NCBI GenBank assembly: GCA_023398165.1
Contig: JAEWSQ010000007.1
Coordinates: forward strand, 186,001 to 250,000
DNA length: 64,000 nucleotides
Reading direction: 5' to 3'
Source of the DNA: Spirochaetota bacterium
Lineage (GTDB): Bacteria; Spirochaetota; Spirochaetia; Treponematales; Treponemataceae
How positions within the stretch are numbered: position 1 is the stretch's first letter; every line of letters begins with the position of its first letter. Shown here one piece after another: positions 40,710 through 49,523 of the stretch. The notes beneath the pieces were generated by a model that ran no database searches, was not told the origin of the DNA, and saw only the letters and a program-made list of their open reading frames with translations. Position numbers and translations under genes: made by a program.

Positions 40710-42601
40710 GCACACATACTAATAATTCAGATACAGAAAATAATAAACAACCTTCCGGCAGTCCCATGCGCAGGGGAGGCGGTTTCGGAGGCGGTCCCGG
40801 TGCTCAGATGAATATGGGCGGTGCAAAGGCTAAAAACTTTAAGGCAACGATGAAACGCCTCGTAGAATATCTTTCACCGTATAGGGCTTCAATACTGCTC
40901 GTCATTATTTTATCAATTGCAGGAGCGGCATTCGGTATTTACGGACCTAAGTTGCTCGGGAAGGCGACAACCAAAGTGTTTGAAGGATTAATGGGGAAAG
41001 TATCGGGATCGAATACAGGAATAGATTTCGGCTACATAGCAGGAATAATGCTCACATTAGTATGCCTGTACGGACTGAGTTCTTTGTTCTCCTACATTCA
41101 GGGATTTATTATGGCGGGTGTTACAATGAAAATTAGTTATAACATGCGCCGCAATATTTCACTAAAAATAAACAAAATGCCGCTTAAATATTTTGACGAT
41201 ACAAATCACGGTGAAGTTCTTTCACGGGTAACCAATGATGTAGATACGGTGAGCCAGACATTAAATCAGTCGCTATCACAAATAATTACTTCTTTTACTA
41301 CGGTAGTCGGCGTACTGATAATGATGTTCAGCATCAGTGTATCTATGACGGGTATTGCGCTGTGTATTATTCCTCTTTCGATGATTGTAGTTATTTTTAT
41401 TGTAAAGAAATCGCAAAAATATTTTAAGGATCAGCAAAAATTTCTTGGTAATGTAAACGGACATATAGAAGAAATGTACAGCGGTCACGTTGTTGTTAAA
41501 ACATTTAATGGTGAGGAAAAAAGCCGGGAAGTTTTTGAGGTTTATAATGATAACCTCTATAAAGCTGCGTGGAAGTCCCAGTTTTTATCCGGTTTAATGA
41601 TGCCGGTTATGAATATTGTCGGAAATATTGGGTACGTTGCAGTGTGTGTATTGGGAGGAGCTCTGGCTGCAAAAAAAGTTATTGCCGTCGGCGATATTCA
41701 GGCGTTCGTTCAGTATGTACGTAACTTTACCATGCCGCTGTCGCAATTAGCGAATGTTTCCAATGTTTTACAACAGACAGCTGCTGCTGCAGAACGTGTT
41801 TTTGAATTTCTTGATGAAAAAGAGGAAATAAAAGAAACAGAACATCCGGTAAAAAAAGAAACCATTGCAGGCGATGTTTCATTTAAAAATGTTCACTTCG
41901 GCTACAATCCTGATAAAATTATCATTAATAATTTTTCTGTTGATATTGCAAAAGGGCAAAAAGTCGCCATAGTAGGTCCGACCGGTGCGGGAAAAACTAC
42001 AATGGTGAAACTGCTCATGCGCTTTTATGATGTAACACAGGGACAAATACTTGTTGATTCTGTTGATATCCGCGATTATGAGCGCAGCGATCTAAGAAAT
42101 TATTTTGGAATGGTACTGCAGGATACATGGTTATATAACAGTACTATCATGGAAAATATACGGTACGGTAAACTGGATGCAACTGATGAAGAAGTTATTG
42201 CGGCTGCAAAAGCTGCTCATGTTGATACCTTTGTTCATATGCTGCCTGACGGATACAATATGATTTTAAATGAAGATGCATCCAATGTATCACAGGGACA
42301 AAAGCAGTTAATTACCATAGCACGAGCCATCTTATCTAATCCGAAGCTTTTAATCCTTGATGAGGCGACAAGTTCTGTAGACACACGAACAGAGATTCAA
42401 ATTCAGCGTGCAATGAGTAATCTTATGAAAGATAGAACCAGTTTTATTATTGCACACCGGCTTTCGACTATCCGGGATGCCGATATAATCCTGGTCATGA
42501 ATCACGGTGATATTGTAGAGCAGGGAAGCCACACAGAACTGCTTGCAAAAGGCGGATTCTATGCCAATTTATATAACAGTCAATTTGAAGCAGCATCGTA
42601 A
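40706..42601 (+). CDS. ABC exporter half-transporter, catalytically complete subunit
   Basis: A Gly/Met/Asn-rich N-terminus (about residues 15-45, with RRGGGFGGGPG) precedes six helices and the ABC domain. Walker A GPTGAGKTT is near 423, the altered signature VSQGQ near 528, and LLILDEATSSVD near 548 carries the catalytic Glu. Together with the degenerate partner it forms a heterodimeric exporter. Start and partner stop overlap by four bases (ATGA). The low-complexity N-terminus is unusual for the family. Confidence 0.93.
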   Translation: MSTHTNNSDTENNKQPSGSPMRRGGGFGGGPGAQMNMGGAKAKNFKATMKRLVEYLSPYRASILLVIILSIAGAAFGIYGPKLLGKATTKVFEGLMGKVSGSNTGIDFGYIAGIMLTLVCLYGLSSLFSYIQGFIMAGVTMKISYNMRRNISLKINKMPLKYFDDTNHGEVLSRVTNDVDTVSQTLNQSLSQIITSFTTVVGVLIMMFSISVSMTGIALCIIPLSMIVVIFIVKKSQKYFKDQQKFLGNVNGHIEEMYSGHVVVKTFNGEEKSREVFEVYNDNLYKAAWKSQFLSGLMMPVMNIVGNIGYVAVCVLGGALAAKKVIAVGDIQAFVQYVRNFTMPLSQLANVSNVLQQTAAAAERVFEFLDEKEEIKETEHPVKKETIAGDVSFKNVHFGYNPDKIIINNFSVDIAKGQKVAIVGPTGAGKTTMVKLLMRFYDVTQGQILVDSVDIRDYERSDLRNYFGMVLQDTWLYNSTIMENIRYGKLDATDEEVIAAAKAAHVDTFVHMLPDGYNMILNEDASNVSQGQKQLITIARAILSNPKLLILDEATSSVDTRTEIQIQRAMSNLMKDRTSFIIAHRLSTIRDADIILVMNHGDIVEQGSHTELLAKGGFYANLYNSQFEAAS

Positions 42602-42655
42602 AATGCCTCAAATATAGTAAAGCCATTGATGTTGAAAGTCATGAAATGTTTATTC

Positions 42656-42684
42656 TTGACGTCCTTATAAATATGAAGTAGAAT
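42656..42684 (+). promoter_or_regulatory. Promoter of the ABC-F gene and its leader ORF
   Basis: TTGACG (42656-42661) and TAGAAT (42679-42684) are 17 bases apart. The expected start point is close to 42691, the first base of the leader ORF, so the leader mRNA may have almost no 5' untranslated region. Confidence 0.65.
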
Positions 42685-42690
42685 AAATTC

Positions 42691-42807
42691 ATGAGTATTT
42701 TGGACACAAACCTTACACTTACCATCCGCAGATCTTCGGGTACACCGGCAGTTTACGGGAGAGGTCTGTCCAAAGCGGAAGATGACCGGATGCTGATGAG
42801 ATTCTGA
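42691..42807 (+). CDS. 38-aa leader peptide upstream of the ABC-F gene
   Basis: The frame starts with ATG at 42691 (MSILDTNLTLTIRRSSG) and ends with TGA at 42805-42807. It begins at about the predicted transcription start, so it would be read from a leaderless message. The stop codon lies in a hairpin (42801-42807 with 42811-42817) just before a terminator. Leader peptides with attenuators are the standard control of antibiotic-resistance ABC-F genes. The codons for TIRR contain CCGCAGA (42726-42732), a copy of the terminator's 5' arm that can pair with its 3' arm. Confidence 0.6.
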   Translation: MSILDTNLTLTIRRSSGTPAVYGRGLSKAEDDRMLMRF

Positions 42808-42830
42808 TATTCAGAATTTTCTGTCCGGTG

Positions 42831-42877
42831 AAAGCCGCAGACGCCTCTTTTAAGACGGGGTTTCTGCGGCTTTTTTT
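42831..42877 (+). terminator. Attenuator terminator before the ABC-F gene
   Basis: An 11-bp stem (42831-42841, AAAGCCGCAGA, with 42863-42873) is followed by T through 42877. It comes 24 bases after the leader-ORF stop and more than 110 bases before the ABC-F start. It can therefore stop transcription before the gene unless an alternative structure forms. Confidence 0.88.
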
Positions 42878-42949
42878 ATGCACAGACAGTCTGCATAAAA
42901 GCTGATGCTGAAGATGGAATATCCAAAGATATTCTATCGTAACCTCCGT

Positions 42950-42988
42950 CTCCTTGAACGTGTCCAAAGTTCACTACCATACAAGGAG
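42950..42988 (+). promoter_or_regulatory. Hairpin that can hide the ABC-F ribosome-binding site
   Basis: CTCCTTG (42950-42956) is fully complementary to CAAGGAG (42982-42988), which contains the ABC-F ribosome-binding site. The loop holds GTGTCCAAA (42960-42968), itself complementary to TTTGGACAC at the beginning of the leader ORF (42699-42707). Translation or stalling in the leader could thus change whether the site is open. Confidence 0.6.
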
Positions 42989-42995
42989 CAATACA

Positions 42996-44813
42996 ATGAT
43001 TGAAACATCACACATAAAAAAATATTACGGCAGCGACCTTATTCTGGATGATATAAATATCCGTATAAAGCGGAATGATAAAATTGGCATTGTCGGCAGA
43101 AACGGAGCTGGTAAAACTACGCTTATAAGAATTTTAAGCGGAGAGGATGATGACTATCACGGTAAAATAGTATATGAGGGAAAGCCCGGTATTAACTATG
43201 TAGAGCAGTTTTTTCCTGTACAGAATATGAGCGCCCTCGATTACATGATCGAGCCGTTTTTACAGATGAGAGAGAAGCTGCGCAGTTTGGAAGATCGTAT
43301 GGCACGGGAAGAAGGAAGGGTATTGGAAAAAAGCTGCATCGAATACGGAGACTTGAGAACTATCTATGACAGCAAAGAAGGGGATGAGGCGGAGCAGAGG
43401 GCTATTGTATTTTTGGAAAACCTAGGTTTGGAAAAATGCATCGATTCAGAGTTACGGGTCTTATCGGGCGGAGAGAAAAATATACTCGCAATGGGTCGGG
43501 CCAATGTATTAAAAAGCGATGTCTTACTGTTAGATGAGCCGGGGAACCATCTTGATATTAAGGGGCTTGCATGGCTTGAAAACTTTATTAATACCTACAG
43601 CGGGGCAGTCATAATAGTTTCTCATAACCGCTACCTTCTAGACCGTGTGTGTACGTCTATAATTGAACTTGATAACGGAAAGGCTCAAATGTATACCGGG
43701 AACTATTCAGCATACCGGCTTGAAAAACTGAGGAATACTGTTTCTTCTCAGATGACGTATAATGCAGAACAGAAAAAGATTGCACAGCTTGAGGAAGTTG
43801 TACGACGTTTTGCAGAGATCGCAAAGAGAACATGCGACCCTAAGTGGGGAAAAAGACTCAGGTCAAGAAGAACACAACTTGAAAAGTTTAAAGAGCGTTC
43901 TATAGAAAAACCTGTAAACCCGGTGAGTTCTTTTGAAGTGGCATTTACAAAGGATGTATCGAGAGCACATATTGCATTGCGCGTACATAATCTGACATGC
44001 GCCTATGGAGAACGTGTATTACTAAAAGATGCTGAATTTCTTATAACAACAGGAGAACGGTGTGCATTGGTCGGACTCAACGGCAGCGGAAAGACAACAC
44101 TCATTAAAGAAATACAAAGACTCTCATTGGAACAGGATGAAAGGGTTTATATCGGGCCGAGTTTAAAAACGTCCTATTGTTCTCAATATGGGGAAACATT
44201 GGATAAAGAAAATACCATCTTTGAAGAATGCATGAAGGCAGGATGTAAAACTGAGGATGAAGCTTTTAAGACCTTGAGCCGATTTCTATTTACACGGGCA
44301 TCTCTTACTCAGAAGGTTGAAAGTTTATCCGGCGGGGAGATGAACAAACTACAGCTAGCACTCGCTGTTATTCGGGAAGCCGATTTTCTCATTCTCGATG
44401 AGCCTACAAACCACCTCGATATTCCTTCCTGTGAAGCAATAGAAGAAGCACTCTTGGACTTTAAGGGAACCATACTTGCAGTATCTCATGACCGCTATTT
44501 TTTAGACCGCATTGCACAGCGGGTTTTGGAAATATCAGATGGTGAACTTAACTCCTGGGATGGAAACTTTTCCGAGTTCTGGTATTCGCGTTACGGCTCA
44601 CAAGTTGAACGGTCTGTACAAAAGCTCACGAGTAAAGATTCTGTTTCGTCAGTGGAAGAAAAAATAATTGCACTTGAAAAAGAGAAAAAAGATGCGGAGC
44701 GAAGTATGGGAGAATTATATACGAAGGGTGATCTTGTAAAAGCTCGAAGCACGGGAAATAAGCTTGACCGCATAACGAGAGAAATAGAGCGGCTCTATGG
44801 TGAATGGGAGTAA
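42996..44813 (+). CDS. ABC-F family ATPase (ribosome-protection type candidate)
   Basis: The 605-aa protein has two ABC domains and no membrane helices. Walker A motifs are GRNGAGKTT near residue 33 and GLNGSGKTT near 359. Signatures are LSGGEKN near 169 and LSGGEMNKL near 444. A charged interdomain linker of about 80 residues lies at 240-320, the part that reaches into the ribosome in this family. The first Walker B reads LDEPGNHLD, with Gly in place of the usual Thr. AAGGAG seven bases before the ATG at 42996 fixes the start. The leader ORF, attenuator and neighbouring drug exporters favour an antibiotic-resistance role over a housekeeping one. Confidence 0.92.
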   Translation: MIETSHIKKYYGSDLILDDINIRIKRNDKIGIVGRNGAGKTTLIRILSGEDDDYHGKIVYEGKPGINYVEQFFPVQNMSALDYMIEPFLQMREKLRSLEDRMAREEGRVLEKSCIEYGDLRTIYDSKEGDEAEQRAIVFLENLGLEKCIDSELRVLSGGEKNILAMGRANVLKSDVLLLDEPGNHLDIKGLAWLENFINTYSGAVIIVSHNRYLLDRVCTSIIELDNGKAQMYTGNYSAYRLEKLRNTVSSQMTYNAEQKKIAQLEEVVRRFAEIAKRTCDPKWGKRLRSRRTQLEKFKERSIEKPVNPVSSFEVAFTKDVSRAHIALRVHNLTCAYGERVLLKDAEFLITTGERCALVGLNGSGKTTLIKEIQRLSLEQDERVYIGPSLKTSYCSQYGETLDKENTIFEECMKAGCKTEDEAFKTLSRFLFTRASLTQKVESLSGGEMNKLQLALAVIREADFLILDEPTNHLDIPSCEAIEEALLDFKGTILAVSHDRYFLDRIAQRVLEISDGELNSWDGNFSEFWYSRYGSQVERSVQKLTSKDSVSSVEEKIIALEKEKKDAERSMGELYTKGDLVKARSTGNKLDRITREIERLYGEWE

Positions 44814-44886
44814 TTATTCAGTATAGCTCGAGTAGCGGATAAGCAGTTCGGTCTTATCTGCTACTCCATAATCTAGCAAAAAAAAT

Positions 44887-45621
44887 CTACTCGCAGTCCG
44901 TATACTTAATCAACAACTCTGTTTTATCTGCAATATTAAGTATGCGGTAGATTTCAGTCATTCTATTTTTAAGAGTACCTAAGCTCATGTCATTTTCTTT
45001 CGCAATGGTTTCAAATTTTACACCCTTGAGAACAGCTTTCAGGTAGGTCTTGTCCTTTTCATTCAAGTCTGGATACTGAGATATTTTTAGGATCTTATTA
45101 TTATATGCAACAATAAAGTTTTTAATCTCATCATCAAGGAGGAGTATAGAAGCAGCTGTCAGCATTCCCACTATTGAAATTTTAACAAAGCTTACAAAGA
45201 AATCTTTTAATCCAAACCGCAGCTGCACAAGAAAGCAAAGGGTAAAGAGTACCATAATTAGAATAAATTTCAGTTTACCGTTTTTAAGAAAAAAACCGCC
45301 TTTATATGCACATAAAATTGCTACTAAGGTGTATAAAACAGGTAAAACATTTCCTCCGGTTAGAAGGTTACTACAGGCATAATAAAGAGTAAAGACCATA
45401 TATATATTAAAGGACATTGGTTTAAAACAGAGATATAAAAAGGCGCCCCATGATAATATATTCATTACAAGAATAAATTTGTTACCAAAAAAGCTGTTTT
45501 CTTTGCGGACAAAAAAATCTTCCCTTGTAGCTATCAAAAAAGCAAAATAAACTAGTACTAGAGTCATAACAACTAAACCGGTTATAGCTATAATTCTCCA
45601 GATTTTAACTTTGTTATTCAT
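44887..45621 (-). CDS. Membrane-anchored regulator with C-terminal LuxR-type helix-turn-helix
   Basis: About six hydrophobic helices fill residues 8-175. The last 60 residues contain a LuxR-like DNA-binding segment (YLKAVLKGVKFETIAKENDMSLGTLKNRM... near 190-225), including the recognition helix. A one-piece membrane sensor-regulator is the natural reading. AAGGAAGT precedes the ATG. The gene directly follows the interrupted gene at 45632-46226 with ten bases between them, so the two probably form one operon. Target genes are unknown; the neighbouring hydrolases are candidates. Confidence 0.8.
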   Translation of the reverse strand: MNNKVKIWRIIAITGLVVMTLVLVYFAFLIATREDFFVRKENSFFGNKFILVMNILSWGAFLYLCFKPMSFNIYMVFTLYYACSNLLTGGNVLPVLYTLVAILCAYKGGFFLKNGKLKFILIMVLFTLCFLVQLRFGLKDFFVSFVKISIVGMLTAASILLLDDEIKNFIVAYNNKILKISQYPDLNEKDKTYLKAVLKGVKFETIAKENDMSLGTLKNRMTEIYRILNIADKTELLIKYTDCE

Positions 45622-45631
45622 ATTACTTCCT

Positions 45632-46226
45632 TTATTCCGGATTCCAAGGTTCTTCTAAACTCATTTCTACCGACAAAATATCTGCTATTTCCTGCTGGAA
45701 ATTAGACTGCACTAATTCTAATAGTTCACTTTTTTTTTCTTCAAAAATCCATGCACCGCTATTTAAAGGGTTATATAACCCCTGCGCTGAATCACTTTCT
45801 TTTGAGCGCTCGTAGTTTCCGAGCATTCCTAATGCAAGAAGGGCCATACCGTGTTTTATCATACGTTCATTTCCGCTTTCAAATTGCGATATAAAGCGGA
45901 GACGGTGAAAAATATCGGCATCATCGGACGGGGTATGATTTCCTGAGGATCCGAAAAAAAAAAATTTCCGAGCAATATAAAAGTATATGTACTAGAGCCG
46001 TTTTTTCGGCATCTACACATTGTGCGAAAAAGGGCAGAGAATAAATGAGCTTCGCAAATGGATTTTGCTCCAGGTTTTCTGCCTGACTTTCATTAAAATG
46101 AAGAAAGATAGAAAGTCTTGTGCAGAATGAAGACCATGAGTTCGATGTGACATCATCTTCTGATGTATCCATATGTGCTGTCTTGCTCCCTAAATCTGTC
46201 TCATCACTCCAGTAAAAATATATCAT
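45632..46226 (-). pseudogene. Gene interrupted at an 11-T tract (frameshifted or phase-variable)
   Basis: Two frames on the minus strand, 46226-45921 (101 codons) and the frame ending at 45632, join into one protein of about 198 aa if the homopolymer at 45954-45964 had 10 instead of 11 bases. The join gives SEIFFFGSSGNHTPSDDADIF and runs into MIKHGMALLALGMLG without another stop. The region between is open in the second frame, so the break is a single indel. The tract may allow slipped-strand switching, or the gene may simply be damaged. The family is unknown; the protein is acidic and helical with no signal peptide. An ATG at 46172 is a possible alternative start. Confidence 0.68.
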
Positions 46227-46263
46227 ATGTCTATGAATAAATCAATAAATTTCTATTTATAAA

Positions 46264-46292
46264 TTGACAGAATTATACACTGAAGTCATAAT
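46264..46292 (+). promoter_or_regulatory. Promoter of the alpha/beta hydrolase pair
   Basis: TTGACA (46264-46269) and CATAAT (46287-46292) are 17 bases apart. The start point near 46299 lies about 22 bases before the first hydrolase ATG at 46321. Confidence 0.68.
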
Positions 46293-46320
46293 GGAGCTGT
46301 TAGTAAAGGATGATTATTAT

Positions 46321-47034
46321 ATGGGAATTTTTCTAAAAACTCAGATTATTCAATGTAAGGATGTGAACATTGCATATACAGAAAACGGTGAAGGGAATGT
46401 TATGCTTCTTCTTCACGGTAATTCTGAGAATAAAGAAATCTTTAAAAAGTATCAAACGGAGTATTTTCGGGATTTTCATACTTTCGCTCTCGATTCCCGT
46501 GCTCACGGTCAAAGCTCCTGGAACGGTGAAAATCTTTCTATAGAACAAATGAGCAATGATGTCATTGAGTTTTGCCGCCTTAAAAATATACCAAAGGCTT
46601 CTGTTATAGGTTTTAGCGATGGAGGAAATATTGCACTTTTTCTAGCAAAAAACGCACCCGATCTTTTTACCGATGTTATCGCTCTTTCACCGAATACCCT
46701 TGTTTCCGGAACCGAAAAGAAAACCCTGACATTAATTAACGCTTTTCAAAAAGTGTATAGATTTCTAAAAAAGATTGGTATTAATACTGATAAATGGATT
46801 AAGAGGTTTAATCTGATGCTGACCGATATTGGACTGAGTTTTAAGGACTTATCTTCCATTCGAACAAGGGTTCATATTATTTACAGCGAACATGATATGA
46901 TTAATGAAGATCATATTTTGCAAATTCATAAAGCAATACAAGGTTCAACAATTTATAAAGAAATGAAAGCTAATCATATGAACGAAGTTGGAAAAACAGG
47001 TGTTGTAAACCGCATCAGGTCTCTTTTAGCCTGA
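46321..47034 (+). CDS. Alpha/beta hydrolase
   Basis: The 237-aa protein has the oxyanion-region HGNSENKEIF near residue 37, the nucleophile elbow VIGFSDGGNIAL near 96 (Ser in GFSDG) and a C-terminal His in KANHMNE near 222. It has no signal peptide. AAGGA stands ten bases before the ATG at 46321 (MGIFLKTQ). The mRNA start predicted from the promoter rules out the earlier in-frame ATGs at 46264 and 46291. It is followed by a second hydrolase in the same operon. The substrate is unknown. Confidence 0.85.
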   Translation: MGIFLKTQIIQCKDVNIAYTENGEGNVMLLLHGNSENKEIFKKYQTEYFRDFHTFALDSRAHGQSSWNGENLSIEQMSNDVIEFCRLKNIPKASVIGFSDGGNIALFLAKNAPDLFTDVIALSPNTLVSGTEKKTLTLINAFQKVYRFLKKIGINTDKWIKRFNLMLTDIGLSFKDLSSIRTRVHIIYSEHDMINEDHILQIHKAIQGSTIYKEMKANHMNEVGKTGVVNRIRSLLA

Positions 47035-47068
47035 ACTTTTGAGGAATACAATTGAAAGGAAGGACTAT

Positions 47069-47941
47069 ATGAATATTTTTAAAACTGATAAGCACAAACA
47101 GCAGATTCTTAAACGGTATGATGAATTCCTGTCACAATGGGGTGTTCCGTATACTGAAAAAGATATTTCAGGCAAATGGGGAACAACACATTGTATTGAA
47201 GCAGGCAGTAATACAAATCCTCCGTTATTTCTTTTTCACGGAGTGGGTGATAATTCAGCCGTAATGTGGCTGTTGAATGCGGCAGAACTTTCAAAGCATT
47301 TTTTCTGTGTAGCACTCGATACTCCTGGAGGTCCGGGGAAAAGTACTATTAATGATGAGTATTCAAAAACTTTTAATCAGGAACAATGGATTACATCCAT
47401 ACTTGATTACTATTCCTTTCCTAAAGTGTATTTAACCGGTGTTTCAAACGGAGCTTACATGGCGTATAATTACTTTGCCCGCCATAGTGAAAGGATAAGC
47501 CGCGCTGTTTGTATAGAAGGCGGAATTATTCTCAATCCCATGAAGTCTATGATACGTACTATTGGACTTTTGTTTCCCGAAATATTATTTCCTGTAAAAA
47601 AGAACATGATGAAAATATTTAAAAAGATGATTTCGCCTTTTTCTCCAATTTTTTCGAATCATCCCGAAATCGCAGATTACTTAATTGATATAATGAAAGC
47701 TCATAATCAAAAAGCGATGTTTGCTCATAAACTGAATAAATTTAGTAGAAGTGAAGCCGATGCAGTAAAAAAAGATATTCTTTTCCTGTTTGGAGATTAT
47801 AATAAGGAGAAGAGAACTGAGTACTTCAGGTTTCTCGATAATAATCTTATTTCATATTCAATTTTATCTAATGCGGGTCATGCCCTCAATATGGAAAGAT
47901 CTGAGCTGGTAAATGAGTTTATTATCAAGTTCTTACTGTAA
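47069..47941 (+). CDS. Alpha/beta hydrolase
   Basis: The 290-aa protein has FHGVGDNSAVMW near residue 61, the Ser elbow LTGVSNGAYMAY near 124, an acidic residue in FGDYNKE near 241 and the final His in NAGHALNME near 270. AAGGAAGGA precedes the ATG at 47069. It is only distantly similar to the neighbour at 46321, so the pair is not a recent duplication. Cytosolic location is expected. The substrate is unknown. Confidence 0.85.
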   Translation: MNIFKTDKHKQQILKRYDEFLSQWGVPYTEKDISGKWGTTHCIEAGSNTNPPLFLFHGVGDNSAVMWLLNAAELSKHFFCVALDTPGGPGKSTINDEYSKTFNQEQWITSILDYYSFPKVYLTGVSNGAYMAYNYFARHSERISRAVCIEGGIILNPMKSMIRTIGLLFPEILFPVKKNMMKIFKKMISPFSPIFSNHPEIADYLIDIMKAHNQKAMFAHKLNKFSRSEADAVKKDILFLFGDYNKEKRTEYFRFLDNNLISYSILSNAGHALNMERSELVNEFIIKFLL

Positions 47942-47951
47942 TTGCCTCATA

Positions 47952-49523
47952 TTACTGACGGTATTCCTTGGGTGATATGCCGGTATGTTTTTTAAAAATA
48001 TAGCTGAAGTAATGGGGATCAGAAAAACCTATTTCATAGGCAATATCGGTACTGCGCTTTGGCGTTGTCTTTAAAAGTTTTTTTGCCTGCGCAATGCGTA
48101 TGTCGGTAAGGTATTCAATAAATGTTATTCCGCATTCCTGCGAAAAAACCGTACTGAAATGATTCGGGCTTAAACAAACATGTGATGCAACAGTCTGAAG
48201 ACATACTGAAGGATCGGAATAGTTTTCCTCTATAAATCTTTTTGCTTTTAAAATAACATCCGCATAGCGTCCTGAAGACCGGTTATCCCGCCAGCTTATA
48301 GTATCGTGAAGTATGCTGTTGACTTCCTGAATAAGAATTTCCGGGGTCTGAACAGAATGCATGACAAAATCGCGGGTAAGAATTCTGGGCATTACTGTCT
48401 GAATACTGTCTCCAAGCTCTTCAACTAGTTTCGATACTGCCATAATAACTTCTATTAAAAGATACGAGGCAATAATACTGAAGTGTCCAGGATTCTCGCC
48501 GAGCAGACTGATATATCCTTCTACAATTTTTTCCACCTCGCTTGAGGATGCATATTTAAGCTGTTCAACAATGGGATCATGTTCTTGAAGTATTAAACTG
48601 GAATTGTCCTGCGAGTGAATATCGCCGTAGCAGAAAATTCTATTCTTCCCCGATATTTTACATAAATTTAATATGGTCAGTGCGTGTGAAAATGAATCGG
48701 ATATCTGTTTTTGGTTTTCTGCTATAGAACCTATCGCCGTGATTACCGTGCAGCCTTTTTCAAGAAGAACTTCATGTTCTATAGTCTGTGCAAATGAAAA
48801 TGATTCTTCTTCAATGGTCTCTTTCCTGCTGCTTTTCAGAATGCATGCAAAACGGTCCTGAGAAATTGTATATAAGATTACATGATTCATATTTTCCACT
48901 GCTGCATGTATGCGGTTCCGGATATTTTGAAAAATGGTATTACTTTTTTCAGTGCAATGAACCTGTGAAAGGCACACAGTAAAATAGGGAGCATCTATAT
49001 CGACTGAGGCTTGTTGCGCTTCAAGAAGAAGGTCTGAGGTTTCTGTGTGTTCAAAAAGAAGTTTGCGGAGAAAACTTTGCGCATGAATATAGCTGCTGTT
49101 CTTAATTTCGCTTTCAATCATTCCGCTGCGCAGCGTTATATTTTTTTGCTGATCTATTTTCCGGGAAGCTTTGAGCATGGATTTCATTAAATCTTCGGAT
49201 GTAAATGGTTTTAAAATATAATCATCAACACCGATTTTTATTGCTTCCTTTGCGTAATCAAATTCATCATGACCTGAAAGAATAATTATTCTAATCCACG
49301 GCTGAATATTTTTTACAATCATAGAAAGCTGAAGCCCGTCCATAAAAGGCATCTTAATATCAGTAATAAGAATATCGGGTTTAATTTCCTGAATCATTGA
49401 CAGCGCTATTTCTCCGTCTGCGGCTTCACCTGAAAGTGTAAAAGGAGTATCATCCCATTGGATTTTATTCCTTATACCTTCACGGACTATAACTTCATCG
49501 TCAACAATAAAAACCTTATACAT
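47952..49523 (-). CDS. YesN-type response regulator with AraC DNA-binding domain
   Basis: The N-terminal receiver domain has the phospho-acceptor Asp in DILITDIKMPFMDG near residue 56. A long middle part (about 130-420) is typical of YesN proteins, and the C-terminal 100 residues are an AraC double helix-turn-helix (VCLSPNHFSTVFSQECG, and the signature near DPHYFSYIFKKHTG). It pairs with the YesM-type kinase just upstream, overlapping it by eight bases. It probably controls the araBAD operon and sugar uptake genes. It is the last gene of the operon. Confidence 0.92.
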   Translation of the reverse strand: MYKVFIVDDEVIVREGIRNKIQWDDTPFTLSGEAADGEIALSMIQEIKPDILITDIKMPFMDGLQLSMIVKNIQPWIRIIILSGHDEFDYAKEAIKIGVDDYILKPFTSEDLMKSMLKASRKIDQQKNITLRSGMIESEIKNSSYIHAQSFLRKLLFEHTETSDLLLEAQQASVDIDAPYFTVCLSQVHCTEKSNTIFQNIRNRIHAAVENMNHVILYTISQDRFACILKSSRKETIEEESFSFAQTIEHEVLLEKGCTVITAIGSIAENQKQISDSFSHALTILNLCKISGKNRIFCYGDIHSQDNSSLILQEHDPIVEQLKYASSSEVEKIVEGYISLLGENPGHFSIIASYLLIEVIMAVSKLVEELGDSIQTVMPRILTRDFVMHSVQTPEILIQEVNSILHDTISWRDNRSSGRYADVILKAKRFIEENYSDPSVCLQTVASHVCLSPNHFSTVFSQECGITFIEYLTDIRIAQAKKLLKTTPKRSTDIAYEIGFSDPHYFSYIFKKHTGISPKEYRQ

